49,564 bases of DNA, taken from positions 1-49,564 of IMG/VR virus record IMGVR_UViG_3300030090_003444. The stretch is one strand, 5' to 3'. Every line of letters begins with the position of its first letter. Within the stretch, counting starts at the first letter, position 1. The notes under the pieces were generated by a model. That model made no database searches. It was not told the DNA's origin and was given only the letters and a program-made list of their open reading frames with translations. Of this stretch, positions 33,098 through 38,632 are shown in pieces. Source of the DNA: a virus. A program made the position numbers and the translations under genes.

Positions 33098-33377
33098 CTC
33101 TTAAATCAAGAACCCCATACGCCATCCGCCGTGACCAAATGACTTTTGTTATGTAGTGCATATCTTGATCGTCCAAAGTTGGCCAGATATAAGACACATA
33201 GTCAGCTACATCGTCAACAGTTGGTTGGTCGGTCAGTTGTCCAATTTTTCGATAGCATTCTGCCGCACACGCATGTGCCTCTTTCTTTAAAATTTTCTGC
33301 CATTCCCCGTAAGTAACAAATCGGCCTGTGCCGTCAACGTCGTCACCTTCTTCCCAATACTCAATCATTTTTGTCAT
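33087..33377 (-). CDS. Early hypothetical protein
   Basis: 96 residues from the ATG at 33377, chosen because GGAGAGAGAAG lies just before it; upstream in-frame ATGs fall inside the hairpin cassette. Acidic N-terminus (EYWEEGDDVDGTGR) with a Tyr/Gly motif TYGEWQKIL, two Cys in HACAAECYRK, and a C-terminal helix. No family recognised. The TGA stop is embedded in cassette A. Confidence 0.66.
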   Translation of the reverse strand: MTKMIEYWEEGDDVDGTGRFVTYGEWQKILKKEAHACAAECYRKIGQLTDQPTVDDVADYVSYIWPTLDDQDMHYITKVIWSRRMAYGVLDLRVGS

Positions 33378-33400
33378 CTTCTCTCTCCGTTTTAGGTTCA

Positions 33401-33455
33401 TAGGGTCTTGTTCTGAGGCAGGATATGACAACCCTGCCCCAGCCTCAAGAACCTA
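33401..33455 (-). repeat. Hairpin cassette copy B
   Basis: Outer stem TAGGGTCTTG (33401-33410) with CAAGAACCTA (33446-33455). Inner stem CTGAGGCAGG (33413-33422) with CCTGCCCCAG (33433-33442), nine of ten paired. An additional pairing TAGGTTC (33393-33399) with GAACCTA is possible. The TAG stop of the gene ending at 33453 is the first triplet of the hairpin in the reading direction. Confidence 0.85.
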
Positions 33456-33872
33456 CTCGTCTTCTTCCTCGCCCATTCCGTCGTTTTTGCCGGTGAAAAA
33501 CTTGATCTCTTCGCGTATGATAGATACGGCCAAGGCCCACTGATGGCCCCTATATTCTTCGATAAATTTTTGCATGTCATCAATCATGTTTGGGCCTTCA
33601 AACATAAAGGCGGTGTGCAAATCTCGCCTAATCCAGTCAAAGGCGCTGACCGGGTTTAACTCTCCGAAATCTTCGTGGTCCTCGTCATAGCCTAGCTCGG
33701 CCACGGTGTTCAAAAATTCATCCGTATTCCAAGCGATCCAAGCAGACGCGGAATGCTGGTGCGGTATTTCTAAAATTAACCGAATTCCCCAGTCAATCAC
33801 CGCCTGGCCGTTTTCATTAAGGCTAACGCCGTTGTCGATGTCATCTCTCAGCATGTAATCTACTATGCTCAT
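33453..33872 (-). CDS. Early hypothetical protein, acidic tail
   Basis: A 139-residue protein with GGAGAGAGAAG before its ATG. Acidic overall with many Trp and Asp (ASAWIAWNTDEFLNTVAEL; HEDFGELNPVSAFDWIRRD), ending in GMGEEEDE. The Trp/Asp-rich, acidic make-up suggests a binding protein. No motif recognised. It lies between cassette copies B and C. Confidence 0.68.
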   Translation of the reverse strand: MSIVDYMLRDDIDNGVSLNENGQAVIDWGIRLILEIPHQHSASAWIAWNTDEFLNTVAELGYDEDHEDFGELNPVSAFDWIRRDLHTAFMFEGPNMIDDMQKFIEEYRGHQWALAVSIIREEIKFFTGKNDGMGEEEDE

Positions 33873-33894
33873 CTTCTCTCTCCGTTTAAGGTTT

Positions 33895-33951
33895 CTAGGG
33901 TCTTGTTATTGGCCAGGATATAAAAACCCTGGCCAATCTTCAAGAACCTAG
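33895..33951 (-). repeat. Hairpin cassette copy C
   Basis: Outer stem CTAGGGTCTTG (33895-33905) with CAAGAACCTAG (33941-33951), one central mismatch. Perfect 10-bp inner stem ATTGGCCAGG (33908-33917) with CCTGGCCAAT (33928-33937). The TAG stop of the 38-residue gene sits at 33948-33950 inside the arm. A GGAGAGAGA box follows before the next start. Confidence 0.85.
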
Positions 33952-34064
33952 CCCCGGCGGCCTTTCAGTAAGGCGTGAATAGCCTTAGCCTCTTTCGGTT
34001 TGATACGGGGGTCGCGTTTGATTGCCGCATCCACGGCCTTCTTGTTATAGGTTGGCGTTTTCAT
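33948..34064 (-). CDS. 38-residue basic microprotein
   Basis: Found by translation of the gap. ATG overlaps the upstream stop (ATGA), with GGAG 10 bases before. Basic and helical (KAVDAAIKRDPRIKPKEAK, then IHALLKGRRG). The RI..KEAK.IHALLKGR pattern is one I have seen repeatedly in small proteins of unrelated phages, which favours a real gene. Function unknown. Its stop lies inside hairpin copy C. Confidence 0.7.
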   Translation of the reverse strand: MKTPTYNKKAVDAAIKRDPRIKPKEAKAIHALLKGRRG

Positions 34065-34168
34065 TGGCTGAACTCTCCTTTGATAATAGATTGCAGTTGG
34101 TCAACGGCTAACCAAATGAGGGAAGCAGTCAACCCAGTAACTAAGATCACTCCAAGCACCTCAGTCAT
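34061..34168 (-). CDS. 35-residue membrane microprotein
   Basis: Residues 4-22 (VLGVILVTGLTASLIWLAV) form one membrane helix, followed by a polar tail (DQLQSIIKGEFSQ). Start ATG overlaps the previous gene's stop (ATGA), and its own stop overlaps the next ATG. With the gene at 34165-34299 it forms a tandem of two proteins that both begin MTE and then enter the membrane. The role is not known; small membrane peptides in early phage operons often alter the host envelope. Confidence 0.62.
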   Translation of the reverse strand: MTEVLGVILVTGLTASLIWLAVDQLQSIIKGEFSQ

Positions 34169-34299
34169 GACAAGGTTCCCGACTGTTGCAGAATTAAAAC
34201 ATCGGCCGGGAACATATCTTGAGCAACCCAGGCGGCGGCTAGGTAGAGCATAAACCCTACCAAACCCGCGAGCAGTGTCGTCCAAACCGCCTCAGTCAT
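34165..34299 (-). CDS. 44-residue membrane microprotein
   Basis: It begins MTEAVWTTLL, then a hydrophobic helix (AGLVGFMLYLAAAWVA), then a short polar C-terminus. One membrane span. The ATG overlaps the end of the upstream 136-residue gene by 8 bases and the stop overlaps the next ATG. Its similarity in start and layout to the following microprotein suggests duplication or a paired function. Confidence 0.62.
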   Translation of the reverse strand: MTEAVWTTLLAGLVGFMLYLAAAWVAQDMFPADVLILQQSGTLS

Positions 34300-34702
34300 T
34301 GTTGGCCTCCTCCTCAATTTTATAACGCCAGTCTATTAACTTTCTTTGGACCCGATGCATCATTTCAAACCTGGCAACGGTCATAAATAAAACTTGAACC
34401 GTCTCCGTCACAGTTGAGCGGCGTTGGATAGGTTCAAAATCCAACGCCGCCTCGAACCCCGCGCGAGTTGCACAGCACTCGCACAACTCCTCCGCCCATC
34501 TCGGGTTGAAGGTATACGCGGACGTGTCAACCCATGACAATATGGCATCGTCTTGCTCCTCTATGCTGTCAGGATATTCGCCGACAATCTCCTCGGCAAA
34601 GGAGGCGCACAATTCGTCCAAATATTCGTCGCCCGTTTTGTTGTAATAGGCGGCGTTGAAATGGTGATCCGCAAGGTCGGTGACATATTTCCGGTTATAC
34701 AT
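34292..34702 (-). CDS. Early hypothetical protein with cysteine cluster
   Basis: 136 residues from the ATG at 34702 (GGAGAGAAC upstream; longer starts fall inside cassette D). Helical, with CECCATRAG (three cysteines) near the middle and an acidic end (EEEANND). A His pair (ADHHFNAAYY) lies near the N-terminus. A metal site is conceivable but unproven. No known family. Confidence 0.66.
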   Translation of the reverse strand: MYNRKYVTDLADHHFNAAYYNKTGDEYLDELCASFAEEIVGEYPDSIEEQDDAILSWVDTSAYTFNPRWAEELCECCATRAGFEAALDFEPIQRRSTVTETVQVLFMTVARFEMMHRVQRKLIDWRYKIEEEANND

Positions 34703-34725
34703 GTTCTCTCTCCGTTGGTTGGTCT

Positions 34726-34782
34726 CTAGGGTCTTGTTATGGGCCAAGGTATCTGAACCTCGGCCCATCATCAAGAGCCTAG
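34726..34782 (-). repeat. Hairpin cassette copy D
   Basis: Outer stem CTAGGGTCTTG (34726-34736) with CAAGAGCCTAG (34772-34782), one central G/G mismatch. Inner stem ATGGGCCAAGG (34739-34749) with CCTCGGCCCAT (34758-34768), ten of eleven paired. Lies 9 bases past the stop at 34792 and before the ribosome binding site of the gene at 34702. Confidence 0.85.
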
Positions 34783-34791
34783 TCTTTTAGG

Positions 34792-35118
34792 TTAGGGAAG
34801 CTGATAACCGCCGTCTGCGATTGTTCCTGGCGCCGTGATCCGGTGTTTGTCGCTGCGAATAACTAGCCGCGCCGTCAACGCGATCCGCGACGCGATAGCA
34901 TCGGCGGGGCCTTTATTTTCCCGCGTGAAATCCTCAATGCCGCGCTCAATAAGTAGCGCGTCGTTATGGTCGAAGACGTCAACCGCGACGATATCGCCGG
35001 CCGGATATGTAAGCGCGACGACAGCGTGGCTAATCGGCAAGTTATGTTGTGGCCAGCCCGCGCCGTTATAGCCGGCGATAGTCTCTGGCCCAATGGTGAT
35101 TATTTTCAGATCAGTCAT
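34792..35118 (-). CDS. Early hypothetical protein
   Basis: A 108-residue protein. Ribosome binding site GGAGAGAGA, 6 bases before ATG. Alternating hydrophobic/polar strands (ISHAVVALTYPAGDIVAVDVFD) and a basic later part, predicted alpha/beta. TIGPETIAGYNGAGW gives a glycine-rich start. No recognised catalytic motif. It uses more GC-rich codons than its neighbours. Confidence 0.66.
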   Translation of the reverse strand: MTDLKIITIGPETIAGYNGAGWPQHNLPISHAVVALTYPAGDIVAVDVFDHNDALLIERGIEDFTRENKGPADAIASRIALTARLVIRSDKHRITAPGTIADGGYQLP

Positions 35119-35145
35119 TTGGTCTCTCTCCGTTTGGTTGGTTGG

Positions 35146-35205
35146 TTGAGGGTCTTATCATGGGCCGGCGTCTGATACAACCCCGGCCCATTGTAAGAGC
35201 CTCAA
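35146..35205 (-). repeat. Hairpin cassette copy E
   Basis: Outer stem TTGAGGGTCTTA (35146-35157) with TAAGAGCCTCAA (35194-35205), one central mismatch. Here the terminal pair of the TCTTG arm is A-T instead of G-C, and the lower stem is TTGAGG/CCTCAA instead of TAGG/CCTA: both sides changed together. Perfect 9-bp inner stem ATGGGCCGG (35160-35168) with CCGGCCCAT (35183-35191). The TGA stop of the ArdC-like gene (35202-35204) is in the arm. Confidence 0.87.
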
Positions 35206-36104
35206 GCGGCTATGGTTTCATCTCGGCTAGTTTGACCTGCCAGGTCAGTTAGGAAGGTTGCGGCAGTACTGGCGGCGGTCGCGGCCTTAAAGAATGCGCT
35301 GGGCTCGTCTTTGAGTTTTTGCATCCAGTTGTTAAGGTACTTGGCGTGATCCTCGCGAGGCGTAACAGATATTTCAAGTTGAGAACACAGCATCGCCGCG
35401 CCTAGCTCGGCCACTAATTCCTCTTGGGCATAGTCTTTGGTCCCAAAAGATGTGCCAAACTTCCGGTCTAACCGTGAGTGGTGACCGCTCCAATGCGTCA
35501 ATTCGTGGAGCAAGGTTGCTTGGTAATCCTCCACCGTGTTGAATTGGTCACAGTGAGGCATGTTAATGAAATCCTGGGAGGGGACATAAAACGCGCGGTC
35601 CGTTTTGATGTTCTTCAAAATCGCGCCGCAATCCTTCACGAAATCATCCGCGACCGTTGGAATGTTTGTCACCTCAACCGGTTTAGCAAAGGCCGGCCGG
35701 TTGCCGTCCGCGTCCGCGACCTGGTCCGCGTTGAACACGTTGAAAGGTTTCGTGCTGGTATAGTGTCGCTCTTTGTCCGTGTCTTTATCTTTGACGCCGT
35801 GAATTACACGAAACCCGCCAACGCTTTTTTCGCCGGCCTGGACCTGGAACCCAAGTTCTAGCCATTGCGCATAGGTCGCCCAGTAGTTGGAGGCGTAACC
35901 CTTAGCCGTTGCGGCAAGGTTCAATCGCACCCAGTTGAAACCCTGATAGGTCTGTTGGGTGAGTGCGTTGGTCGGTGTAAGGCCGGCCTTGCCGCTCCAA
36001 GATTTGAGCCACTGGGTCCCATGCTCCATCATAAGGGCGCGGATTTGCGAGGCGACCTCAAGGTGCGCTTCCTGCTGCATTTGATAGACTGATTTCTTGG
36101 CCAT
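35202..36104 (-). CDS. ArdC-like antirestriction protein with metalloprotease domain
   Basis: 300 residues from the ATG at 36104 (GGAGAGAAAC upstream). The N-terminal domain (TPTNALTQQTYQGFNWVRLNL) resembles the ssDNA-binding region of ArdC and TraC-type antirestriction proteins. The C-terminal domain has H200-E201-x-x-H204 (LLHELTHW) and a downstream Glu (AQEELVAEL, about 228), the zincin metallopeptidase signature found in this family. ArdC protects incoming plasmid DNA from restriction; early placement here suggests the same for phage DNA. Its leader holds cassette F and its stop lies in cassette E. Confidence 0.82.
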   Translation of the reverse strand: MAKKSVYQMQQEAHLEVASQIRALMMEHGTQWLKSWSGKAGLTPTNALTQQTYQGFNWVRLNLAATAKGYASNYWATYAQWLELGFQVQAGEKSVGGFRVIHGVKDKDTDKERHYTSTKPFNVFNADQVADADGNRPAFAKPVEVTNIPTVADDFVKDCGAILKNIKTDRAFYVPSQDFINMPHCDQFNTVEDYQATLLHELTHWSGHHSRLDRKFGTSFGTKDYAQEELVAELGAAMLCSQLEISVTPREDHAKYLNNWMQKLKDEPSAFFKAATAASTAATFLTDLAGQTSRDETIAA

Positions 36105-36130
36105 GTTTCTCTCCATTCGTGAAAGGTTTG

Positions 36131-36186
36131 ATTAGGGTCTTATCATGGGCCAGGAAAAGAACCCTGGCCCATCGTAAGAACCTAAT
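36131..36186 (-). repeat. Hairpin cassette copy F
   Basis: Outer stem ATTAGGGTCTTA (36131-36142) with TAAGAACCTAAT (36175-36186), one central G/A mismatch. Perfect 10-bp inner stem ATGGGCCAGG (36145-36154) with CCTGGCCCAT (36163-36172). Copy most upstream in the early transcript. It overlaps the TAA stop at 36186-36188. GGAGAG precedes the ArdC-like start downstream. Confidence 0.87.
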
Positions 36187-36464
36187 TACCGGCCTGCTAA
36201 CTTAAGCATTCTCTCGGTAACTTTTTGAACGGTCTCCTCTTTCGCCTCCTTTGCTCTCTCCTCAAGGCGTTTCTCAAACTTTTCTGTAAGGTCCGACAAA
36301 GATTTGGCGCGGTCGGCCCAGTAGATCGCCGCCTTGAAATCTCTCTCCTGTAAGTTTCTCTCAGCAAAGCCTGAGAATTTCTCGATGAAATATTGCAGGT
36401 CGGTAAAGAGCATCTCCACAGTCACGGTTGCGTTGTCCAAATCTGTTTCGATAATCGTGGTCAT
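36186..36464 (-). CDS. First early gene: helical hypothetical protein
   Basis: A 92-residue protein with GGAGAGAGA before ATG. After a short beta-like start (MTTIIETDLDNATVTVEM) it is one long charged helix region (LEERAKEAKEETVQKVTERMLKL). It is the first gene after the early promoter and so among the first proteins made in infection. No family recognised; coiled-coil partner binding is likely from composition. Confidence 0.68.
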   Translation of the reverse strand: MTTIIETDLDNATVTVEMLFTDLQYFIEKFSGFAERNLQERDFKAAIYWADRAKSLSDLTEKFEKRLEERAKEAKEETVQKVTERMLKLAGR

Positions 36465-36500
36465 TTGGTCTCTCTCCGTTGGTTAAAAGTTTACTCGCCG

Positions 36501-36521
36501 GACCGGTTTTCCCCGCCGGTC
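36501..36521 (-). promoter_or_regulatory. 5'-end hairpin of the early transcript
   Basis: GACCGG (36516-36521 read on the - strand) pairs with CCGGTC across a 9-base loop. The predicted start of the early RNA is about 36521, so the transcript would begin with this stem. Read on the + strand the same hairpin is followed by six Ts (36522-36527) and could stop antisense transcription. Confidence 0.55.
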
Positions 36522-36526
36522 TTTTT

Positions 36527-36556
36527 TCAGTACCAACCAACCGGAATAGGTGTCAA
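36527..36556 (-). promoter_or_regulatory. Leftward early promoter
   Basis: On the - strand a perfect TTGACA (complement of 36551-36556) with TACTGA 18 bases away or GTACTG 17 bases away (36527-36533). The -10 box is weak. It is the only TTGACA before the first early gene and faces it, 60-90 bases upstream. Confidence 0.5.
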
Positions 36557-36689
36557 CAAATTTTTTTGGCCCTGTGAGATATGAGCCGCCAAATAGGGTT
36601 GGGGGTGTACTATCTAGCGAGAGACGGGGTCGGCCTGTTTCGTGTCGAAAAAAACCCTAATCCCTGGCCCTGGAATAGACCCAAGAACC

Positions 36690-36728
36690 CCGGCCGGCCC
36701 TAATAATAAAAAAAGGGTCGCCGGCCGG
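36690..36728. repeat. GC-only inverted repeat (GGCCGGCC twice)
   Basis: CCGGCCGGCCC (36690-36700) pairs with GGG (36715-36717) and CCGGCCGG (36721-36728), leaving TCG bulged and a 14-base A/T-rich loop. Each GGCCGGCC is itself a palindrome. A very stable hairpin or cruciform in the divergent region. Confidence 0.75.
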
Positions 36729-36917
36729 CCCCAAAAACCCTCAAACCTTCAAAATGCCAAGGCCGGGGCGGTCGCCACCTGGCCCCTGGGTGGTATGCGT
36801 TACGTCATTATGCAAAATTCTGGGAAATCAGTGTCAACACATGGGGCGGGTAGTCATGTATTTACCTGGACAGAATTGTGTTTACCAAAATAGTTATCTT
36901 ATATGTGTATTTTTTGC

Positions 36918-36946
36918 TTGACTTTTTAATTTATATATGATACAAT
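36918..36946 (+). promoter_or_regulatory. Rightward sigma70-type promoter, upstream copy
   Basis: TTGACT (36918-36923), 17 bases, TACAAT (36941-36946). A perfect palindrome begins 12 bases after the -10 box, where an operator would overlap the transcription start. No gene follows for 378 bases, so it may add to the downstream promoter or make a leader RNA. Confidence 0.7.
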
Positions 36947-36958
36947 CTTCGTATTAGA

Positions 36959-36975
36959 TTGATACGGAGTATCAA
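36959..36975. promoter_or_regulatory. Operator-like palindrome 1
   Basis: TTGATAC, GGA, GTATCAA: perfect 7-bp arms around 3 bases, at the expected start of transcription from the promoter at 36918-36946. The half-site GTATCA recurs at 36982-36987. A candidate binding site for the XRE regulator encoded at 28852-29319. Confidence 0.55.
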
Positions 36976-36983
36976 AACGAAGT

Positions 36984-37002
36984 ATCATATCTGATATATG
37001 AT
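36984..37002. promoter_or_regulatory. Operator-like palindrome 2
   Basis: ATCATAT, CTGAT, ATATGAT: perfect 7-bp arms around 5 bases, 8 bases after palindrome 1. The pair of sites could bind two dimers. Confidence 0.45.
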
Positions 37003-37146
37003 TTGTGAGGGGCATTATATTTATAAATAAATTATCTTAAATGCAAAATAACATATAATATATATAATAAAAAGTTATTCTTGGCCAACTATGGCATAAA
37101 ACTCTTGTACAGATACAGATATTTTGCTAACATATAAACTTTTTAC

Positions 37147-37175
37147 TTGACATTTAAAATTATATAGTGTATAAT
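37147..37175 (+). promoter_or_regulatory. Consensus sigma70 late promoter
   Basis: TTGACA (37147-37152), exactly 17 bases, TATAAT (37170-37175): a perfect match to the bacterial consensus. The flanks TTTTTAC and GC after the -10 box are shared with the capsid promoter at 47972. It drives the rightward packaging and virion genes through a leader that contains a terminator. Confidence 0.92.
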
Positions 37176-37276
37176 GCTTCGTAAATTACCCGTTGGCTTG
37201 TGTATCTCTGTCTTGCGGGGCTTGGGTGTGCAAGTTTAACCTATTCTGGTTTGGTGATTGCAGAAACTATTTTTAA

Positions 37277-37315
37277 AGGGGCGTTTCATATCGACGGGTA
37301 GCCCCTACTTTTTTT
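37277..37315 (+). terminator. Leader terminator upstream of the late genes
   Basis: AGGGGC (37277-37282) pairs with GCCCCT (37301-37306), followed by AC and seven Ts (37309-37315). It lies between the consensus late promoter and the first late gene, 10 bases before its start. Transcripts ending here would be about 135 bases long. Confidence 0.72.
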
Positions 37316-37324
37316 GAGGGACGC

Positions 37325-37615
37325 ATGGCTATCACTGTAAGGGGTGAGACGTTTTCTGGATATAACAAACCTAAACGTACCCCAAAGCATAAAACTAAGA
37401 GTCATGCTGTTCTAGCAAAAGAGGGTGATAAGGTCAAGCTGATCCGTTTCGGACAACAGGGTGTGCGCGGTGCTGGTAAGAACCCTAAGACAGCCAAGGA
37501 TAAGGCTAGAAAGAAATCTTACTATGCTCGGCACGGTGCTGCACCAAAAACTAAGTTGTCTGCTAAATACTGGGCGCATCGAACCAAATGGAACGAGGGT
37601 GGCCCTGTGCTATGA
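37325..37615 (+). CDS. Small basic late protein
   Basis: A 96-residue, strongly basic protein (Lys/Arg about a quarter), first gene of the late unit. Segments such as VRGETFSGYNKPKRTPKHKTKSH, HAVLAKEGDKVKLIRFGQQG and KARKKSYYARHGA give a pattern I associate with small basic proteins of marine phages and some host genomes. Ribosome binding site GAGGG, 6 bases before ATG. DNA or RNA binding is likely from charge. The stop overlaps the next start (ATGA). Confidence 0.68.
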   Translation: MAITVRGETFSGYNKPKRTPKHKTKSHAVLAKEGDKVKLIRFGQQGVRGAGKNPKTAKDKARKKSYYARHGAAPKTKLSAKYWAHRTKWNEGGPVL

Positions 37616-37719
37616 CAGATAGGTGTGATAGCTGCATAGAAGTTAACTGCAAACCAGAGGTTTGTAAGTGTGAATGTCATAAACAAGGGAGTAATGACGA
37701 TGCCAGCACATCCAGGTAA
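37612..37719 (+). CDS. 35-residue cysteine-rich microprotein
   Basis: Found by translation of the gap; start coupled by ATGA to the previous stop. Six cysteines in the first 22 residues (MTDRCDSCIEVNCKPEVCKC, then EC), then a His, giving several CxxC- and CxC-type pairs suitable for zinc or another metal. The 3' end overlaps the next small gene by 20 bases in another frame. Unknown function. Confidence 0.6.
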   Translation: MTDRCDSCIEVNCKPEVCKCECHKQGSNDDASTSR

Positions 37720-37825
37720 AAAAATGATGGCCAAGAAAACCACCATGAAGAAAATGGGCGGTGGTGCCGCGATGAAGAAAAAGAAAACCATGACTGCCAG
37801 AAAAGGTAAAATGGCTAAATACTAA
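37700..37825 (+). CDS. 41-residue Lys/Met-rich microprotein
   Basis: GGGAG lies 8 bases before the ATG at 37700; an in-frame ATG two codons earlier is too close to it. The product is almost only Lys, Met, Gly, Ala and Thr (KKMMAKKTTMKKMGGGAAMK). Such KGG/KKM peptides recur in marine phage late regions. A nucleic-acid-compacting or virion-internal role is conceivable. The TAA overlaps the next ATG. Confidence 0.58.
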   Translation: MPAHPGKKMMAKKTTMKKMGGGAAMKKKKTMTARKGKMAKY

Positions 37826-38475
37826 TGTCTCTTCTCACAGAGAACATCCCGTTTGAACGGGTGCTTATTCGCCGTGAGTATACTACGGGGGATAAGAGAG
37901 GACACGGAGAATACCTTAATGGTTTTGTCCATGCTGTAACGAGTTACATGGGAAGGCAGTTAAGTTTCCAGGTTTGCTTTACTGAGCCTGGTTACGGCGG
38001 GTACGGTTGGAGTCGAATGCCTTTACGGGCTGTAGTGACCAAGGAGTGTGATGACGATTGGTCAGACTACGAGATCCAGCCTTGGGACTGCGCCTCGTTT
38101 AATTTTTCCGTGGTGCGTTTTGACATGTTTCGCGATCTACCGATGTTCGCGTTGATTAACGGTGAAAAACATGAGGGAAGGTACTGGTTCTCGCTTGACT
38201 ACTTTAACAGCCAGTACGCTGACGATCATCGACAAAATAAAATTACTCATCTATGCAAACTTAATTGTGGTCGTATTGTCGGCGTTCCTAATAATCGTAG
38301 TCAGTTTTACGACCCTGCTTTTTTCGAGCTTGGTGGTGAGCGACCTGATTTCGAGCCTATTCACCGGCAGTTCTCTTCAGAGTCAGAGGATTTTAGAGAG
38401 CTAGATACGATCTACGATAATTTTCATGGGGGGTATGATGCCAGCGAAGAAGAAGAAGACGAAGAGCCGGGTTAA
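37825..38475 (+). CDS. Hypothetical late protein with acidic tail
   Basis: A 216-residue protein coupled to the previous gene by TAATG. It is rich in Phe, Tyr, Asp and Arg with alternating strands (SFQVCFTEPGYGGYGWSRMP) and a central FNFSVVRFDMFRDLPMF. It ends in an acidic helix (DASEEEEDEEPG). Probably a compact beta-rich domain. No enzymatic motif recognised; neighbours are small basic proteins and the packaging genes. Confidence 0.65.
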   Translation: MSLLTENIPFERVLIRREYTTGDKRGHGEYLNGFVHAVTSYMGRQLSFQVCFTEPGYGGYGWSRMPLRAVVTKECDDDWSDYEIQPWDCASFNFSVVRFDMFRDLPMFALINGEKHEGRYWFSLDYFNSQYADDHRQNKITHLCKLNCGRIVGVPNNRSQFYDPAFFELGGERPDFEPIHRQFSSESEDFRELDTIYDNFHGGYDASEEEEDEEPG

Positions 38476-38632
38476 CGAGGCTGGTAACTATACGAAGCCG
38501 GCTCTGCGTAAACGAATCTTCAACAGAATTAAAGCCGGGTCAAAGGGTGGCAAGCCAGGTCAGTGGTCTGCCAGGAAAGCTCAGATGACCGCAGCGGCCT
38601 ATAAGAAAGCTGGTGGTGGGTATAGGTCATGA
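38426..38632 (+). CDS. Small basic protein, N-terminal half of a DUF5872-like domain
   Basis: 68 residues as given, or 64-65 from the inner ATGs at 38435/38438. The core reads NYTKPALRKRIFNRIKAG followed by GGKPGQWSARKAQM and YKKAGGGYR. This matches the N-terminal half of the domain I recall as DUF5872; the C-terminal half is encoded separately at 39502-39741. The 5' part overlaps the previous gene by 50 bases. Basic and probably nucleic-acid-binding. Confidence 0.62.
   Translation: MGGMMPAKKKKTKSRVNEAGNYTKPALRKRIFNRIKAGSKGGKPGQWSARKAQMTAAAYKKAGGGYRS

Larger units (their letters stand above)
36465..37324. other. Divergent control region without a convincing gene
   Basis: 860 bases between the leftward and rightward units. 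From left to right it holds the leftward early promoter with its 5' hairpin (36501-36556), a GGCCGGCC-based hairpin (36690-36728), a promoter (36918-36946), two palindromes (36959-37002), an A/T-rich stretch (37015-37075), a consensus promoter (37147-37175) and a leader terminator (37277-37315). An 83-codon frame at 36642-36893 is not accepted as a gene. An origin could lie here, but no iterons were identified. Confidence 0.75.

Noticed and set aside
33043-36186. The six hairpins as ordinary intrinsic terminators
   Set aside because: None is followed by a T-run on the transcribed strand and each is followed closely by a ribosome binding site.
36642-36893. 83-codon + frame starting at GTG in the control region
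   Set aside because: Codes a Pro/Gly/Lys-rich peptide through the GGCCGGCC hairpin, has no ribosome binding site and sits upstream of the first rightward promoter. Better explained as non-coding.
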